Shown: positions 11,319-22,763 of the stretch, piece after piece | Layout: each line of letters begins with the position of its first letter | Numbering within the stretch: the first letter of the stretch is position 1 | NCBI GenBank assembly: GCA_964019165.1 | Contig: OZ025267.1 | Span: 13,807,324 to 13,871,323, forward strand | Direction: 5' to 3' | Origin: Mastigias papua | Taxonomy: Eukaryota; Cnidaria; Scyphozoa; Rhizostomeae; Mastigiidae | DNA: 64,000 nt | The notes under the pieces: generated by a model | Database searches by the model: none | Told to the model about the DNA's origin: nothing | What the model saw: only the letters and a program-made list of their open reading frames with translations | Translations under genes and position numbers: made by a program

Positions 11319-11678
11319 GATTTGTTAACTCTCCTGGTATCACCGGGAGACTCACGGTTTTTACTGCTTTCTCCCAGTCTTATGGTGGTTATACATATTC
11401 TCCCGGTTGATTTCTGCAAAATCAAATCATATTTTCGGATTTTTCCTTAAACTTTTCTGGTTTACATTCGACTATATGCACGTGTGGGAGACCTTTCCAT
11501 TCTACTATTCATGGTTGTTTTTTGCTGTAATCTATTTGCAGAACATAATTTGTTCACTTATATTTATACTTTTATTAACAAATTTTTGTTATCTCCCGGT
11601 ATTTTGGCCAAATCAGTCTCCCTGATTTTGGAAAAATCCAAAATCTTCAGGTTTTGAAAATTCTAGGTTGACAGGTCT
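11319..11678. mobile_element. Short non-autonomous DNA transposon with 9-bp target duplication
   Basis: ATGATTTCA occurs immediately before (11310-11318) and after (11679-11687) a 360-bp segment. The segment's ends are imperfect inverted repeats (GATTTGTTAAC on the left; reverse complement of the right end AGACCTGTCAAC). It contains several CTCCCGG words and no coding capacity. The duplication length is near the 8 bp of hAT elements; the family is not assigned. Confidence 0.6.
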
Positions 11679-11999
11679 ATGATTTCACATCATAACTCTA
11701 TTTAAGTGATTTAATCATACGCAGATACTTTTTCTTGTGTATAATTGCGCGGTACTGAATTGAACCCTTTGAGACGCTTTGAGCGTCCAATACAGCTTTC
11801 CCGAATAGAGAAATGATTTGCCGAGTAAAGGACAAGACTTTGGGTGCACGCCAAACACATCCTCACCTGTAAATCTTCCCCCTAGATAGCTTTCAAATCC
11901 TATACCTTTTGAGCCTCCCCATTCTATGATACAGGATATGAACTTACAAACTTATTATGAGATAGCCACGAATACATTCGCTGCTTCAGGTTGTTTTAC

Positions 12000-12112
12000 A
12001 TCAAGCATCAACGACGGAGCAGGGGGGCTGTAGCCCTCCACTTTTATAGCAAATACTTTAGCATGCATTTTAGCACTCTCTATATCCTTGCAATTTTAAC
12101 TTTAGGGAAGTT
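12000..12112. repeat. Left piece of a G-rich DNA-element relic split by the LINE
   Basis: A GCAGGGGGGCTGTAGCCCTCC stretch near 12020-12040 has the look of hAT-type element ends. The matching G/C-run material on the other side of the LINE (14925-15165) suggests that the LINE inserted into an older element. No exact join can be shown. Confidence 0.3.
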
Positions 12113-14920
12113 TTGAATAATTTAGATAATGATAGCAAAGAAATTATCTTTGTAGGGGATACAAACTGCGACCTCAAAAATAACAAAAGCTCAAACGCAA
12201 AAAAATGACAGCAATTTACTCGGAGTACCAGCTTGAACAACTGATTAAAAGCTACACTCGAGTAGCTGTAACAACGAATGAGCGCAACGAACAAATCACG
12301 AGTAAAACGCTAATAGACCATTTCTCAACCACTAGCCCAAAATATATATTAAAGGCAGACGTTCTAGAGTTAGGGATGGTTGATCAGTATTTGGTATACG
12401 GAATAAGAAAAGTGAATGCCTGGCGAGTCAAAAATAAAAAGCCAATAATTTTGGAAATTCGCTCTCTGAGCAAATATGACAGGGCATTATTTCGCAACGA
12501 CCTGCAGCAAATAGATTGGGAAACCATCCTTAGCTCTTACGCTGATAAACCAGATAATATAGCCACCACCTTTCAGGAGGTCGTTGAGTCGGTTTTAGAT
12601 ATCCATGCACCCCTGAAGAAAAGGAGGTTAGGCAATACCCCTTCTCCCTGGATCACCCCAGAAATAAGGAAACTAATGACAGAGAGGGATGTAGCTAATA
12701 AAGCGACAAGAAAATCTCCTGAAAGGTGGAACACATACAAGCATCTCCGTAATAAGGTAACGCAAACAATTCAAGATGCAATACAGTCACATTACCTCGG
12801 TTTAATTAAAGAAAACAAGGGAGATTCTAAAAGAATGTGGCAGGTAATCAATAAGGTACTAGACAAAACAACCCCCTCAACGGAAATTTCGATCTTGGAG
12901 GTTGAGGGGATAACAATTACAAAAGAGAAAGATATAGCTGAAGCACTTAATAATCACTTTACCAACATAGGACCGAAACTTGCTATCAAGTTAGAGTCTA
13001 GGCCTGATGACGATTGTCTCAAGATTATCTATGTCCACCAAAACGAAATGATGTTTACACCTATTGATGAAACTTATGTGCTAAATGCCATCAAACAACT
13101 AAAAAATGGCCACGGACAAGATCTCCACTATGCTAATTAAAGACGCGGCAGACTTCATTTGGAAACCATTAACCATGATTTTCAACTCGTCATTAAAGTA
13201 TGGCGCTTTCCCAAATATCTGGAAATTAGCAAAGGTCACGCCAATTTTTAAATCAGGCTCAAAAAGGGATGGAAACAATTATAGACCTATCTCTGTCATT
13301 TCAGTTTTCTCTCAGATGTTGGAAAAAATAGCCCACGATCAGCTTAGTAGATATCTCATATCAAACAAAGTATTGATGCCAAATCAATCTGCTTTTCGAA
13401 AAATGCATTCTACTATAACATCCTTGATAAATGGTACTGACTATTGGTACGAATAAATGGACAAAAAACAGCTCAACCTGGCCATATTTCTAGATTTAAA
13501 AAAGGCATTTGATACCGTAGATCATACAATACTGATAAAAAAGCTAAATGCACTCGGTATGAGGGGAAACTCGGGATCATGGTTTACATCCTTTTTAAGT
13601 AATAGAAAACAATTCTGCACAGTTAATGGTCAACAGTCAGGGGCCAGATTGGTAACATGTGTAATAAGTCGGAGGCAGAATAAGATTCAATAAATAGCAG
13701 AAGATGTATTGTGCATCATATCGCTCTCATCCAAAACTCTCCTACTTACAACACTGCAGCTATTATTATAGAAAAGACCCCTAGGGTGAACATCCAGTGT
13801 TGACACATTACACATGTGGTATACCTCAAGGTTCATGCTTAGGACCACTCATGTTTATCATCTACCTAAATGACTTTAAAAAGTGCTTAGAATTCTCCAA
13901 AGCTAGCATGCATGCAGACGATACACATGTTACATTAACATCTAGTAACATTGATGTTCTACTTAGAAATGCCCACCAAGAATTAAGAAACATCTCAGAA
14001 TGGATGCGGATAAACAAACTAAGCGCAAACCTGGAGAAAACCGAATACATGATTATTGGCCATCCACGGAGGACAAACAAAGTTGAAATCTTACAACCAC
14101 TACACTTTAATGATTCAGAAATAAAGAGAGTCACGAAGACCAAATCATTAGGGGTTATGGTGGACGAAGGACTAAACTGGGAGGACCAATTCAACAAAGT
14201 AAAAGGGAAGATTAATGGAGGTCTAAAGTCGCTAAAAAAATTGAAAAATCTTATTTCACAATCCCAGCTTGACCATGTATACCGTGCACTTATCGAAAGT
14301 CATCTGAGATACGCTAATGTTATTTGGGGAGTCTACCCAAATCAAAATTGAATACACTCCAACGTCTGCAGGACAGAGCACGCTCGGTTATTGAAAAGGT
14401 CAGACTAAAAGACAACTGGTCTCATAACTGGCTGACCGTTGAGCAACTAACAAAGTTCGATCGATCAGTTATGACATACAAAATAATCAGCAGACAATGT
14501 CTCGAAAGCCTTTGGGATAAATACCATTATAGGACCCAGCACTCCAACTACAGAACAAGGAACTGCAGGGACCTGCAAATCCCAAGAAATAACCTTGAAT
14601 ATGTGAAGAAAGGCTTTCAATACTCGGCTCTGAAAGCTTGGACCGCTATTCCCATCAATATCAGAGAGCTCCCTACACTTAGTAAATTCAAAAAGTAATT
14701 GAAAAGTTATTATAGCTACTAAGCACAGCACTAAAACACGACCCCCTGGAAGATCAGCTACTATGATAGGCTACTGTACTTAATTTAGATTTAACTGTTT
14801 TTATATAGTATTGATGTAATTAGGGTAGTTAATTTCTTGTCTTTAATCTATTATCTGATATTTAATTATAAGCTGAAGGGATTTTGTGTAAAAAGAATAT
14901 TAAATAAATAAATTTTAAAT
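12085..14920 (+). pseudogene. LINE retrotransposon (endonuclease C-terminus plus complete RT domain), disrupted
   Basis: The endonuclease end is readable from about 12085: EIIFVGDTNCDLKNN, then the SKTLIDHFSTT...VLELGMVDQYLVY block holding the terminal catalytic His region. A linker follows with PWITPEIRKLM. The RT region has VTPIFKSGSKRDGNNYRPIS, FLDLKKAFDTVDH, CGIPQGSCLGPL, HADDTHVT at the active site (about 13910-13933) and SLGVMVDEGLNW. The C-terminal part ends in NCRDLQIPRNN and INIRELPTLSKFKK. Breaks are a one-base slip in an A-run just before 12205, a frame change near 13105-13140, an in-frame TAA at 13454-13456, a 150-bp insertion (13662-13811) and a frame change near 14340. The Tyr of YADD is His. 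The 3' end is AAATA-rich (14890-14930). Similar to abundant anthozoan LINEs. Confidence 0.85.
13662..13811. mobile_element. 150-bp MITE-like insertion inside the LINE RT, 7-bp target duplication
   Basis: ACATGTG occurs at 13655-13661 and again at 13812-13818. Deleting one copy plus the segment between them joins the two RT frames exactly at Val-Thr-Cys-Gly-Ile-Pro-Gln-Gly, the invariant RT motif 5 region. The ends are weakly inverted (GTAATAAGTC against GTAATGTGTC, 8 of 10), so the duplication may be 6 rather than 7 bp. No coding capacity. Confidence 0.75.
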
Positions 14921-14924
14921 AAAT

Positions 14925-15165
14925 AGAATAAAAATCCCTCCCATCCACTAGAGCCCCTCCCACCAACAAAGTGTTGTCCCGCCGCCCTATCAAATTGTCC
15001 ATGTTCTAACTTACTTTCAGCTTAAAATATTTGGGTGGACAACGAGGAGCAAAACCATAGAGCTAGAAGGACTCTGTGGCAAACTGTGGTTTCCTAACCC
15101 AATGGCCGAAACCATCTACAGGGGCCACACATTGATTTCAAAAGTGGGGGGGGGGAGCCAAGCTT
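14925..15165. repeat. Right piece of the G/C-run DNA-element relic
   Basis: CCCTCCC-rich sequence (14935-14985) and a block with ACAGGGGCCAC and a long G run (15128-15160) resemble degraded hAT-type termini. It flanks the LINE on its 3' side. Confidence 0.3.
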
Positions 15166-15200
15166 ATAAATATATCTCGTAATATATTTTCATAATTCTC

Positions 15201-15362
<162 letters not shown>

Positions 15363-15409
15363 TATGAGTTATGTATAGTTATATTACCGATTAACATTGT
15401 GCTTTAGAC

Positions 15410-15759
15410 CAGTGTTTCCCAGCCATTTTTATGATACGGCACCTGTTCTACATAAAAAAAGTCACACGGGATACCACCAAATAAATATGTGAAAATAGAC
15501 AGCTAGTGAAGTACAGCCCCTGGGTGATTCCTTATTTCCTAATATATTAATCAATCGTTTATCACTACCGCTGTCTCTCATAGCATCACTGATTACCAAC
15601 TGCAGCTAGTTCATTAAGATAAACATAAGACGATTCATTATCTGTATCGAATCAGTAATTTTTTGACAAATGAAGCGAGATTTGGTAATTTTTCACAGCA
15701 CACCTGATGATCTCTTATGGTACACTAGTGTGCCGCGGCACGGTGGTTGGGAGACACTG
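15410..15759. mobile_element. hAT-type MITE with exact 8-bp target duplication
   Basis: The inverted ends are CAGTGTTTCCCAGCC on the left and, reverse-complemented from the right, CAGTGTCTCCCAACC. CTTTAGAC is duplicated exactly at 15402-15409 and 15760-15767. CAGTG ends and an 8-bp duplication are hallmarks of hAT transposons. At 350 bp with no transposase frame it is non-autonomous. Confidence 0.85.
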
Positions 15760-16430
15760 CTTTAGACAAAAAGTATAGAAGTCTAAATTGTAAGGTCTCT
15801 GTCCAGTTGTTGAAGCTATTGGGTCTTTAAATCGCTCTCTGTAAACAAACCAAATTCGTTTCTGCGATTTGGACGCTTTTCAACAAATTCATTAGCAACT
15901 TTGACCAGTGGTAGCTTATCTACAAGAGGTTTGCTTGAATTCAAAATAGAAAGTGAATTGAATCTCCGTTGTTTCATTGTTGACCGCAGCCATGTTTTAA
16001 TTCTTCTAGCCATAGAAAAGATCTTTCAGGTGTTGCAGTCGTAGCACCACTGACCAATACAACTTTCACAATGGAAACGATATTTGGTATTAGTGATCTT
16101 TCGGTTGTAGAAATGGCTTGAAGACTGGTTAAAATATACAGGAAAGCATGATATTGAAAGTCAACAAAAACACGTAATGTTTTCTCTTGTCACCACACAG
16201 AAGGTCAGGGAATGTAAGCCAACGTTATAATCAACCTACTGCTGATGATAACGTTTTAAAATCAGAGCTAATCTTTTATAGGAATGAAAAGAGCCATAAG
16301 CCAAAAAACCAAATAAAACGTCTAAACCAAACTAAATTTTCTTGGCCAAACAAGTTCAGAAAAAATCAAATTTCTGGAATTTGGCTTAGATTAAGCCAAT
16401 ACACCAACTCTGGAGTAAATGTCTTTCCTC

Positions 16431-16878
16431 TACACGCTTTTTTTTATAAGGAACCACTTTATAAGGAACCTACATGTAGAAGGCCGAAATATTTAAAGAA
16501 CTTATACTACTAAAGGAAAAATCCCTAAGGAACTTTTCATTTTCAAATTCCGAGTGCTGTACTCAGATGCAAGTGAAGATTACATTATATTGGATGATAT
16601 CAATGGAATAGGCATGATACTTCTTGATTGAAATTATGCTTTGCATATATATAACTTATTTCCTGCTTTTGAGCTTGAGTTCTAGCCATAATTAAAGGTA
16701 AAATTGAGAATTTCAATGCTTTTCTAGTGTTTGTACCATTTTGTGGTACTCTATATGCAGTGAAAATTAAGGAACTATTAAGGAACTTTTAGTACTATAA
16801 TTTGATAAAAAGAGGTCTGAAAATAAGGAACTTTTAGAACTAGGCCTTTGGCTAGGTTCCTTATAAAAAAAGCGTGTA
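16431..16878. mobile_element. MITE, AAGGAAC family, copy 1 (TA target)
   Basis: 448 bp bounded by TACACGC-T(n)-ATAAGGAACC and its reverse complement GGTTCCTTATAAA...GCGTGTA, with TA at both outer ends as in Tc1/mariner-type insertions. The ATAAGGAACC word is tandemly doubled at the left end, and AAGGAAC-like words recur through the body. Copies at 33344-34821 (inverted) and 59462-59886 are clearly the same family. Confidence 0.85.
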
Positions 16879-17367
16879 TGCTCCTAAATCTTAACTAAAA
16901 TCATTACTACGGGTTGTAGAAATGTCACTGATACAAAGCTACTCAGTATCATACATCTTTCCAACTGACAAATTTATATCTAAAAAATGTGGGGGGACAT
17001 GGCCCCCCTGTTGCTCGGCCCCTGGTCTAGCTGGGAGAGGATGGCAGCAAGTTAGGATTGCACGCCGAAGCATGGAAAGAAATGATGCGCATGCGTATAA
17101 AGAAGTGTTAAGAAAATTATTTACCTACCTATAGGTTATTGGCAAACGTTTTACCAGATTGCGTGGATATTAGAGTACAAAACTTGATATACTTAGATGT
17201 AGTATTTCTATTCTGGTGTTTGGTCCGTATTGTCTACTCCACAGTATTGCTTTGACTTGTCACATTGGTAGAAAATGCGAGTGAGTCGGTAAGTACATAG
17301 TCGAGTCATTGGATGGACTGTCTATACCTCAAAACAAGGTGTTTCAATCAAACATCAACAGAAGATC

Positions 17368-17958
17368 CAGGGACGCCGGAGCATATTTTTGAGTGGGGGG
17401 GGCTTGGGGATGAGTTGCAAATCCATGTGGGAGGAGGGAAAAATGGGGTCAGGGGCGGAGCCCCTTGAAAAATTTTGCAATCCACGCCCTATAATTCAGT
17501 GGGAAACGCCCTGTTTGAATATAGATATGCATCCTATCTGGGTAGAAAACGGCAGATAAAATCATTGAAGTATTGGTGAGGAAATTGAATAGACCTTATT
17601 GCTACTCTATAACGATTGTGGCCAGGTCAGGTAAAATGATAGAGACACACGTTTTCAGAGCAACGAGATCATGTTAAACGCTAGGCGACCAAGAACACAG
17701 ACCCCTTCCCTGACTTAACATGTTTATGAGACTTTTGGACCAGTCTATAGCACCACCTTTTGAAAAAACTTGGGTTATTTACCTCCAATAGGTCCTGATG
17801 ACTCCAGCACTGGTACTTTTTAAAGGTGAGTGAACTTGAACATGGATAAAGGGATATACTTTCTATTTGGATCGAATGCCTCAATCTTGACATCATACAT
17901 GGGCAAAAAAGTGGGGGGGGGGCTGCAGCCTCTCAGCCCCCTGGCTCCAGCGTGCCTG
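17368..17958. mobile_element. Non-autonomous DNA transposon with G-run subterminal sequence, 6-bp target duplication
   Basis: The left end CAGGGACGCCGGAGC and the right end read on the minus strand, CAGGCACGCTGGAGC, match at 13 of 15 positions. AAGATC flanks both sides (17362-17367 and 17959-17964). G-runs next to each end (near 17393-17402 and 17911-17922) and the phrase GGGGCGGAGCCCC are typical of this widespread invertebrate element type. No transposase frame. Confidence 0.7.
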
Positions 17959-17959
17959 A

Positions 17960-19370
17960 AGATCACTATGATTTGGTTAAAAAAATAGTTTTTAGATCCA
18001 AGTCTTGCTAAGCTAGTCAACTAATATAACCTTAGAGAGCTCATGGACTTCATAAAAGTACTGTTGTTTTGAGTAGACTGCTGTTACTCTACACAGCTGC
18101 TCTTCTCAGTTTGAATAGCAACCTTTCTCTCAAACCTCTCATATCAGCCATTAATATTGATGTAATTTACCCGACTACCAGTATTCTCAGGTGTTTATTA
18201 AATTGGATCAGAATAGAGGGGAAAATCTGACATTTGTCTAACAATTGATAGAAGATAAGATTCTAAAGAATTAATGAGGAATCAGAATTTTGAAAATAAT
18301 AATATTCATTTAACACAAATTTTTGACATAACTCACAAAGTTAAGAAGTAATTTTAAAACTGAATAAACAGAATTCAGAACAAATAGAAAATGGAACAAA
18401 CATCCCTTTCCATTTATTAGTCACCTGAGAGTTGTTTGATGGAAGAACTGAACAGATATCTTTAGTACTTAGGGTATCATGTACTTATGTATTCTACCTG
18501 GCTCTGTTACTAGACACTAGCAGAACAGGGATTTGTTGGTTAAACTTTCATGTTTAATGATATTAAGGCAAGTAAAATATGGTGGCCATATAGAATGTTT
18601 TTGTGGTTGTGGTGGATTTGTTAGTAGAGACATTTTTAAGAGCAAAGGTATAAAGAGCCATCTATCTTCTACAGGAATTTTCTGGCCCCTTAATTTACCC
18701 CTCTTTATTCTAGGAAGATATGTGATAATGATCTTGAAGTTATACAAAGTAATGCATTAAGGATTATATTGGAACTGTTGGTATATAGTTAGACATATAA
18801 TTAGACCAGAATCAAAAGTGGACGCAACTAGTATGAGCAATCTTTGGTATCAGCTCTGATGCTCCCAAGAGAATTTTAAGAGTCAAGACATGACAAATAT
18901 TGTGGAAATAATAGATCTTATAAGCTGCTTTATAGACACTGGCCATGGTTCATAGATCCTTAAGTGGTCCAGCCCTTACATATTTGCAGAATCTTTCCAC
19001 CAAAAGGAGCACATATTTAGAAAGCACCTTAGGCATTTGCTGTGGAGTCTGAATTACTCAGAAATTGGAAAACAACTAGCCAATAGGGTTCTTGTACAGC
19101 ATTGCTAGCTCCAGGAGTAATCTAAGAAAGAAGCTAAGCAGTCCAGTAGTATATTATCATTTGAAAGTTAATAGGAACTTAAATTATTATCTTGAAATTT
19201 TAGTTGATGACCCATTTGTAGAGAACCTTGGCCAGAGGGGTAGTTAGACATTCTTTCCAGTGAAAAATGAGATTCTGCTAAATGGAAGCTTTTTGTGAGG
19301 GCTAGAAGTAGCATTTTACCATCAAATTGCCTTCATAGAGGCCTATCAAAAATGATAATGGTGGTCAGGG
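17960..19370. other. No recognisable gene
   Basis: AT-rich spacer; no feature with support. A stretch near 18960-19010 has a faint resemblance to a reverse transcriptase tail, but too weak to call. Confidence 0.45.
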
Positions 19371-19371
19371 G

Positions 19372-19665
19372 CAGTGGCATGGCAGAGGGCAGTTGGTAAT
19401 TCAAGGGGAGCACTGGTAGTTTCATAGAAAAATGAGACCACTTTGTCATATTTCATCTTATTTCCCCAACTAATCACATGGCAAGATGGATATCATATGA
19501 TTCCTATTGAATTAAGGATGTTAATTTTCTGATAGGACCACAAATTTCTTCCACCAGGGACCCCTTCTTCTGTATATGTGACTTTAAAAGAATTCCGATA
19601 ACTACATGTTACCATAGTGGGGAGCAACTGCTCCCCTCTCTGAGACCTGCCCATGCTCACACCTC
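19372..19665. repeat. Interspersed repeat (CAGTGGCATGGCAGAGGG type), unoccupied copy
   Basis: It begins CAGTGGCATGGCAGAGGGCA and contains CTAATCACATGGCAAGATGG and CCCTTCTTCTGTATA blocks. The same blocks appear in the same order at 62100-63035. There a 705-bp element interrupts them; here the site is empty. The beginning resembles hAT termini. Confidence 0.65.
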
Positions 19666-20149
19666 TGCTTATTACAAATTGCTGCTAGGTAGCTAATGAA
19701 CTCTGTTAGTGATGTAGGAGAACCCCCCATGGCTGGGTCCAACATGAATGAAAATGTTTACATTTTACCCTCTAGAATGGCTAGAAGGTATTTCCCAAAT
19801 CACAATTTAAGTTAATTTTGTATTGTTGGTCTGCTGTTGCTTTATTTTTGTGATAATATTCAACACAGCAGAAGAAGTTCATTAATAACAAAGAGCCAAA
19901 CAAAATCACAAAACTTCCTGACAGATTTCCTGTTTATAGAGCTATAGCCCCTGATTGTATCTACTTTATTGTCGTTTTACTTCCTATTCCATTGTTTAAG
20001 GGTGCTTTGTCCTGAACAAGTAAAGTGATAGCTAGGGGACTCTTTGCATGCCCACATGTTTATAAGAAACTAAGAGCTTGGTCCAAATAGTTATATTAGA
20101 AACTGAGAAAGTGCTCTAATGAGGAAGGCTGTTATATACAGTGAAATCC

Positions 20150-20328
20150 TGTATCAACACTTTTTTAGCACTTCTTAAGGTAACATTGCGTAGAAGTATG
20201 TGTTGTCTAATAGTACTCACTTTATTTTATAGTGTTTTACTAAGATGCTATCTGAGGATGGAGGAGCTGAGCCCCCTCAAATCACAGTTATGGGGTTGTG
20301 CCCCACGCCCCCCTCTTCTACACCACTG
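20150..20328. repeat. Relic of a hAT-like terminus (ends ...CTACACCACTG)
   Basis: The right border, read on the minus strand, starts CAGTGGTGTAGAAGAGGGGG. This partly mirrors the left end at 19372 (CAGTGGCATGGCAGAGGG). 19372-20328 may therefore be one degenerate element, but the flanking bases do not match, so the pairing is uncertain. Confidence 0.35.
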
Positions 20329-20539
20329 ATTAAAAGAATTATGACATTTTCATTGGCAGAAAATGACGAAAATTGGAACATACGCCCATTTTCGTCGCCT
20401 TTTTTTGACGATTAAATTCAAAAATGAACAAAGGCATACGATATGAAACAATGATTCTGAAAGTATAGATAGAATTGGCTCAAAAAACCTAGATAACTCC
20501 ATCAATATCTGATTCTGTTCTATTGCCGTTCATTTCGAT

Positions 20540-21480
20540 CAAACCCCATATCTTCGCATAGGTTCTCACTCTCCTCGGAAATCTTGTCATCAGTCTCCTC
20601 TTCAATCTGCAAGGATAACATCTCCTCCATGAACCGATAGAATTCTTCAATGATTTCATCATGCCGTCCGTTGGAGAAAGGTCTGCTGCAGTCGTATATG
20701 TGACACTGACTTAACGACGGTGTAATCTGTGTACCTGCACTGGCGGAACCCCTTCATAATGATTTCGTCAGTGGCAACTTCTTTCTAGGAATCGTTCGCC
20801 CACTCAGCTACGACCTGATGTTATGTTCGTTACATGTTTCCCCTGTCCGTGAACTAAGCCTCACAATTGTCCATCCATTCCTCCCATTTGTCTTTATGGT
20901 ATCCTTGAACGGCTTATTTATGTGGATATCTAAAAACTGCAGTAGATGTGTCATTCCATCATGAATGATTTTTACACTGCTTTTTACTTCTGTGAAGGCT
21001 TTCTCAACCTCATGGCCAAGATGACTTTTCGTTGAGTGCATCAGTAAAATGGATCTGTCTTCTAAAAACGTCCACCTGGCCTTCGATTCCAGATGTTTCA
21101 GTCACCATCATGGATCTCATCGTTGTTCCAACCTTCGAGGCGAAAACGTGCATGCCGAGGGTGCCAAGGCGTATCGAAACGGCAAGGGGTTTTATCCATA
21201 CTTGCAAGAATTGCAAAATCATCCAGAATCGCCAATTTTCATCAGGGAACTGTTCAAGTATTTGAACCGGATTCTGTGGCATGTTTAGGCTGACGCTCGT
21301 CACCCGGTGATGAACTGGGTTACTTCTATGACATATTCTCATAAATCAATATTTTTTAGCAGAAGTTGCGCTGTACATCTTGATACAGTTCCGTGAATAG
21401 CAACTTTGCTTATCTTTTAATATTTCTTCTCCGTAACTGTAAGCCGCTCATTTCTCTATCCCGTAATACACTCGAGCATA
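20540..21480 (-). pseudogene. pogo/Tigger-type transposase relic (CENP-B-like HTH and DDE region)
   Basis: On the minus strand several frames show the order of a pogo-family transposase. Near 21480-21370 there is MLECITG then RNERLTVTEKK, matching the second CENP-B-like helix-turn-helix (LLEWI..RNE.L.VT). The middle part at 21342-21010 is degraded. At 21041-20808 HDGMTHLLQFLDIHINKPFK is present, the 'G.T..LQPLD..INKPFK' block after the second catalytic Asp. Downstream, ATDEIIMKGFRQCRYTD matches the 'I..SF..CGI' C-terminal block, followed by an acidic tail. Stops and frameshifts are frequent and the catalytic acids cannot all be identified, so it is dead. No terminal repeats were found for it. 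Confidence 0.65.
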
Positions 21481-21484
21481 ACCT

Positions 21485-22745
21485 GACCCAAGAGATGGTA
21501 ATTGGACTTATTAGCATTCATCTTTCTTATTTGTTTTGAGTGGACCATCCGATTCTGAAAAACTTTAAAGATCGTGTCCTTTTGCTAAATCCATCTTCGC
21601 ATGTTCTTTCGATGAATTTTGAACTCACGAGAAGTGTGCAATTTGTTGTTATCATTTTCTTCTATAAGTTGTAGGACTGGTTTCTTGAATGCAAAGGCTT
21701 AACTGTTGAGACTAGTGCCTCCTTTTTCAAATCTCAGTTCAAAAAATAATGTAGCCTCCCAATCGAATATTCAGATTATCAATATCTGATACACAGATCT
21801 ATCTATTCAAGTATTTCGAATGGCAAGTTGCATAATTTGAGCCTTACGCTGGCTTTTCAGGAAGAATATTCCCATACTGTTTTATTCTTCTTCGTGTTGA
21901 ATATATAATCAGAGATTAATTGGAGGTAACAAAGTAGTCAAACATATTTTACATGATATTTAGTTTTGTCACATTGACCCTCTCTTCCACGGTTTAAGGG
22001 CGCATGCTGGTAGTCCACCTTAGTACACAGTGCCCCCTTAACTAGGGGGCACCCTTAAGCGGCGAAATAGGGTAATTGTTAGTGGCCATTATGGCTTTCC
22101 AATTGATGACATCCACATTATAGTCTTACTGCTTCTGTGAACATTTGAAACTATTGAAAGCACCTTTCCTTTCCCCACGAGTGTCTACGACTAGAATCAT
22201 ATCATGAAAAAGTCACTGATACAATAGCATTTACCAACTGTACCAACGTGAGCATGGTGAAGACAATTGGCATCGCATTTTTACAATGGTTCGGTATTGA
22301 GAGCTCCAAGACTGTTCATCCATCGATTTTGAAAGAGAATAAACATTGGATTACCTGTTGGTTTTACACAATGTATCGCTTGCTTTATTGAAACCTGCAT
22401 TTGTAGAGCTTTGGCTGTTTCCTTTGGGGATGGTTTCCACGATTGAAGAATATTACTTGAACTTTTAAGTATTAACTATTATGTGTTCAATTTGTTAACA
22501 AAGTATGTCAATATACAAATGTAGCAAATTAATTATTTGTCTGCTATGCCGCAGCATCTAATACTTTTTCTTAGGTTTCTAGAATACAAAAGATTAACAA
22601 TCTTCCAAAGGAAATGGCAAAATTGGTGATTTGCCGGCGACTTTTTGTTTGGGGAGTGTGATACTCCCACTCCTCACTGTTTAGTAGCCAGTCCCTGCGG
22701 GCCTATACTAGCTAAGTTATGGTTTTTTATTATTGTCCTTTTCAT
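21485..22745. other. Intergenic, contains one short perfect hairpin
   Basis: No coding feature. At 22030-22052 the arms GTGCCCCC and GGGGGCAC enclose a 7-base loop. Towards 22700 it becomes the likely 5' UTR or intron of the fucosyltransferase gene. Confidence 0.5.
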
Positions 22746-22763
22746 CTTACTTTCAGCTTGATT

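Noticed and set aside
15695..15720. Second hammerhead (CTGATGA near 15703; also near 30379)
   Set aside because: No following stem plus GAAA and no helix I.
22030..22052. Perfect 8-bp hairpin as a transcription terminator
   Set aside because: Bacterial-type terminators do not apply in this genome; kept only as a note.
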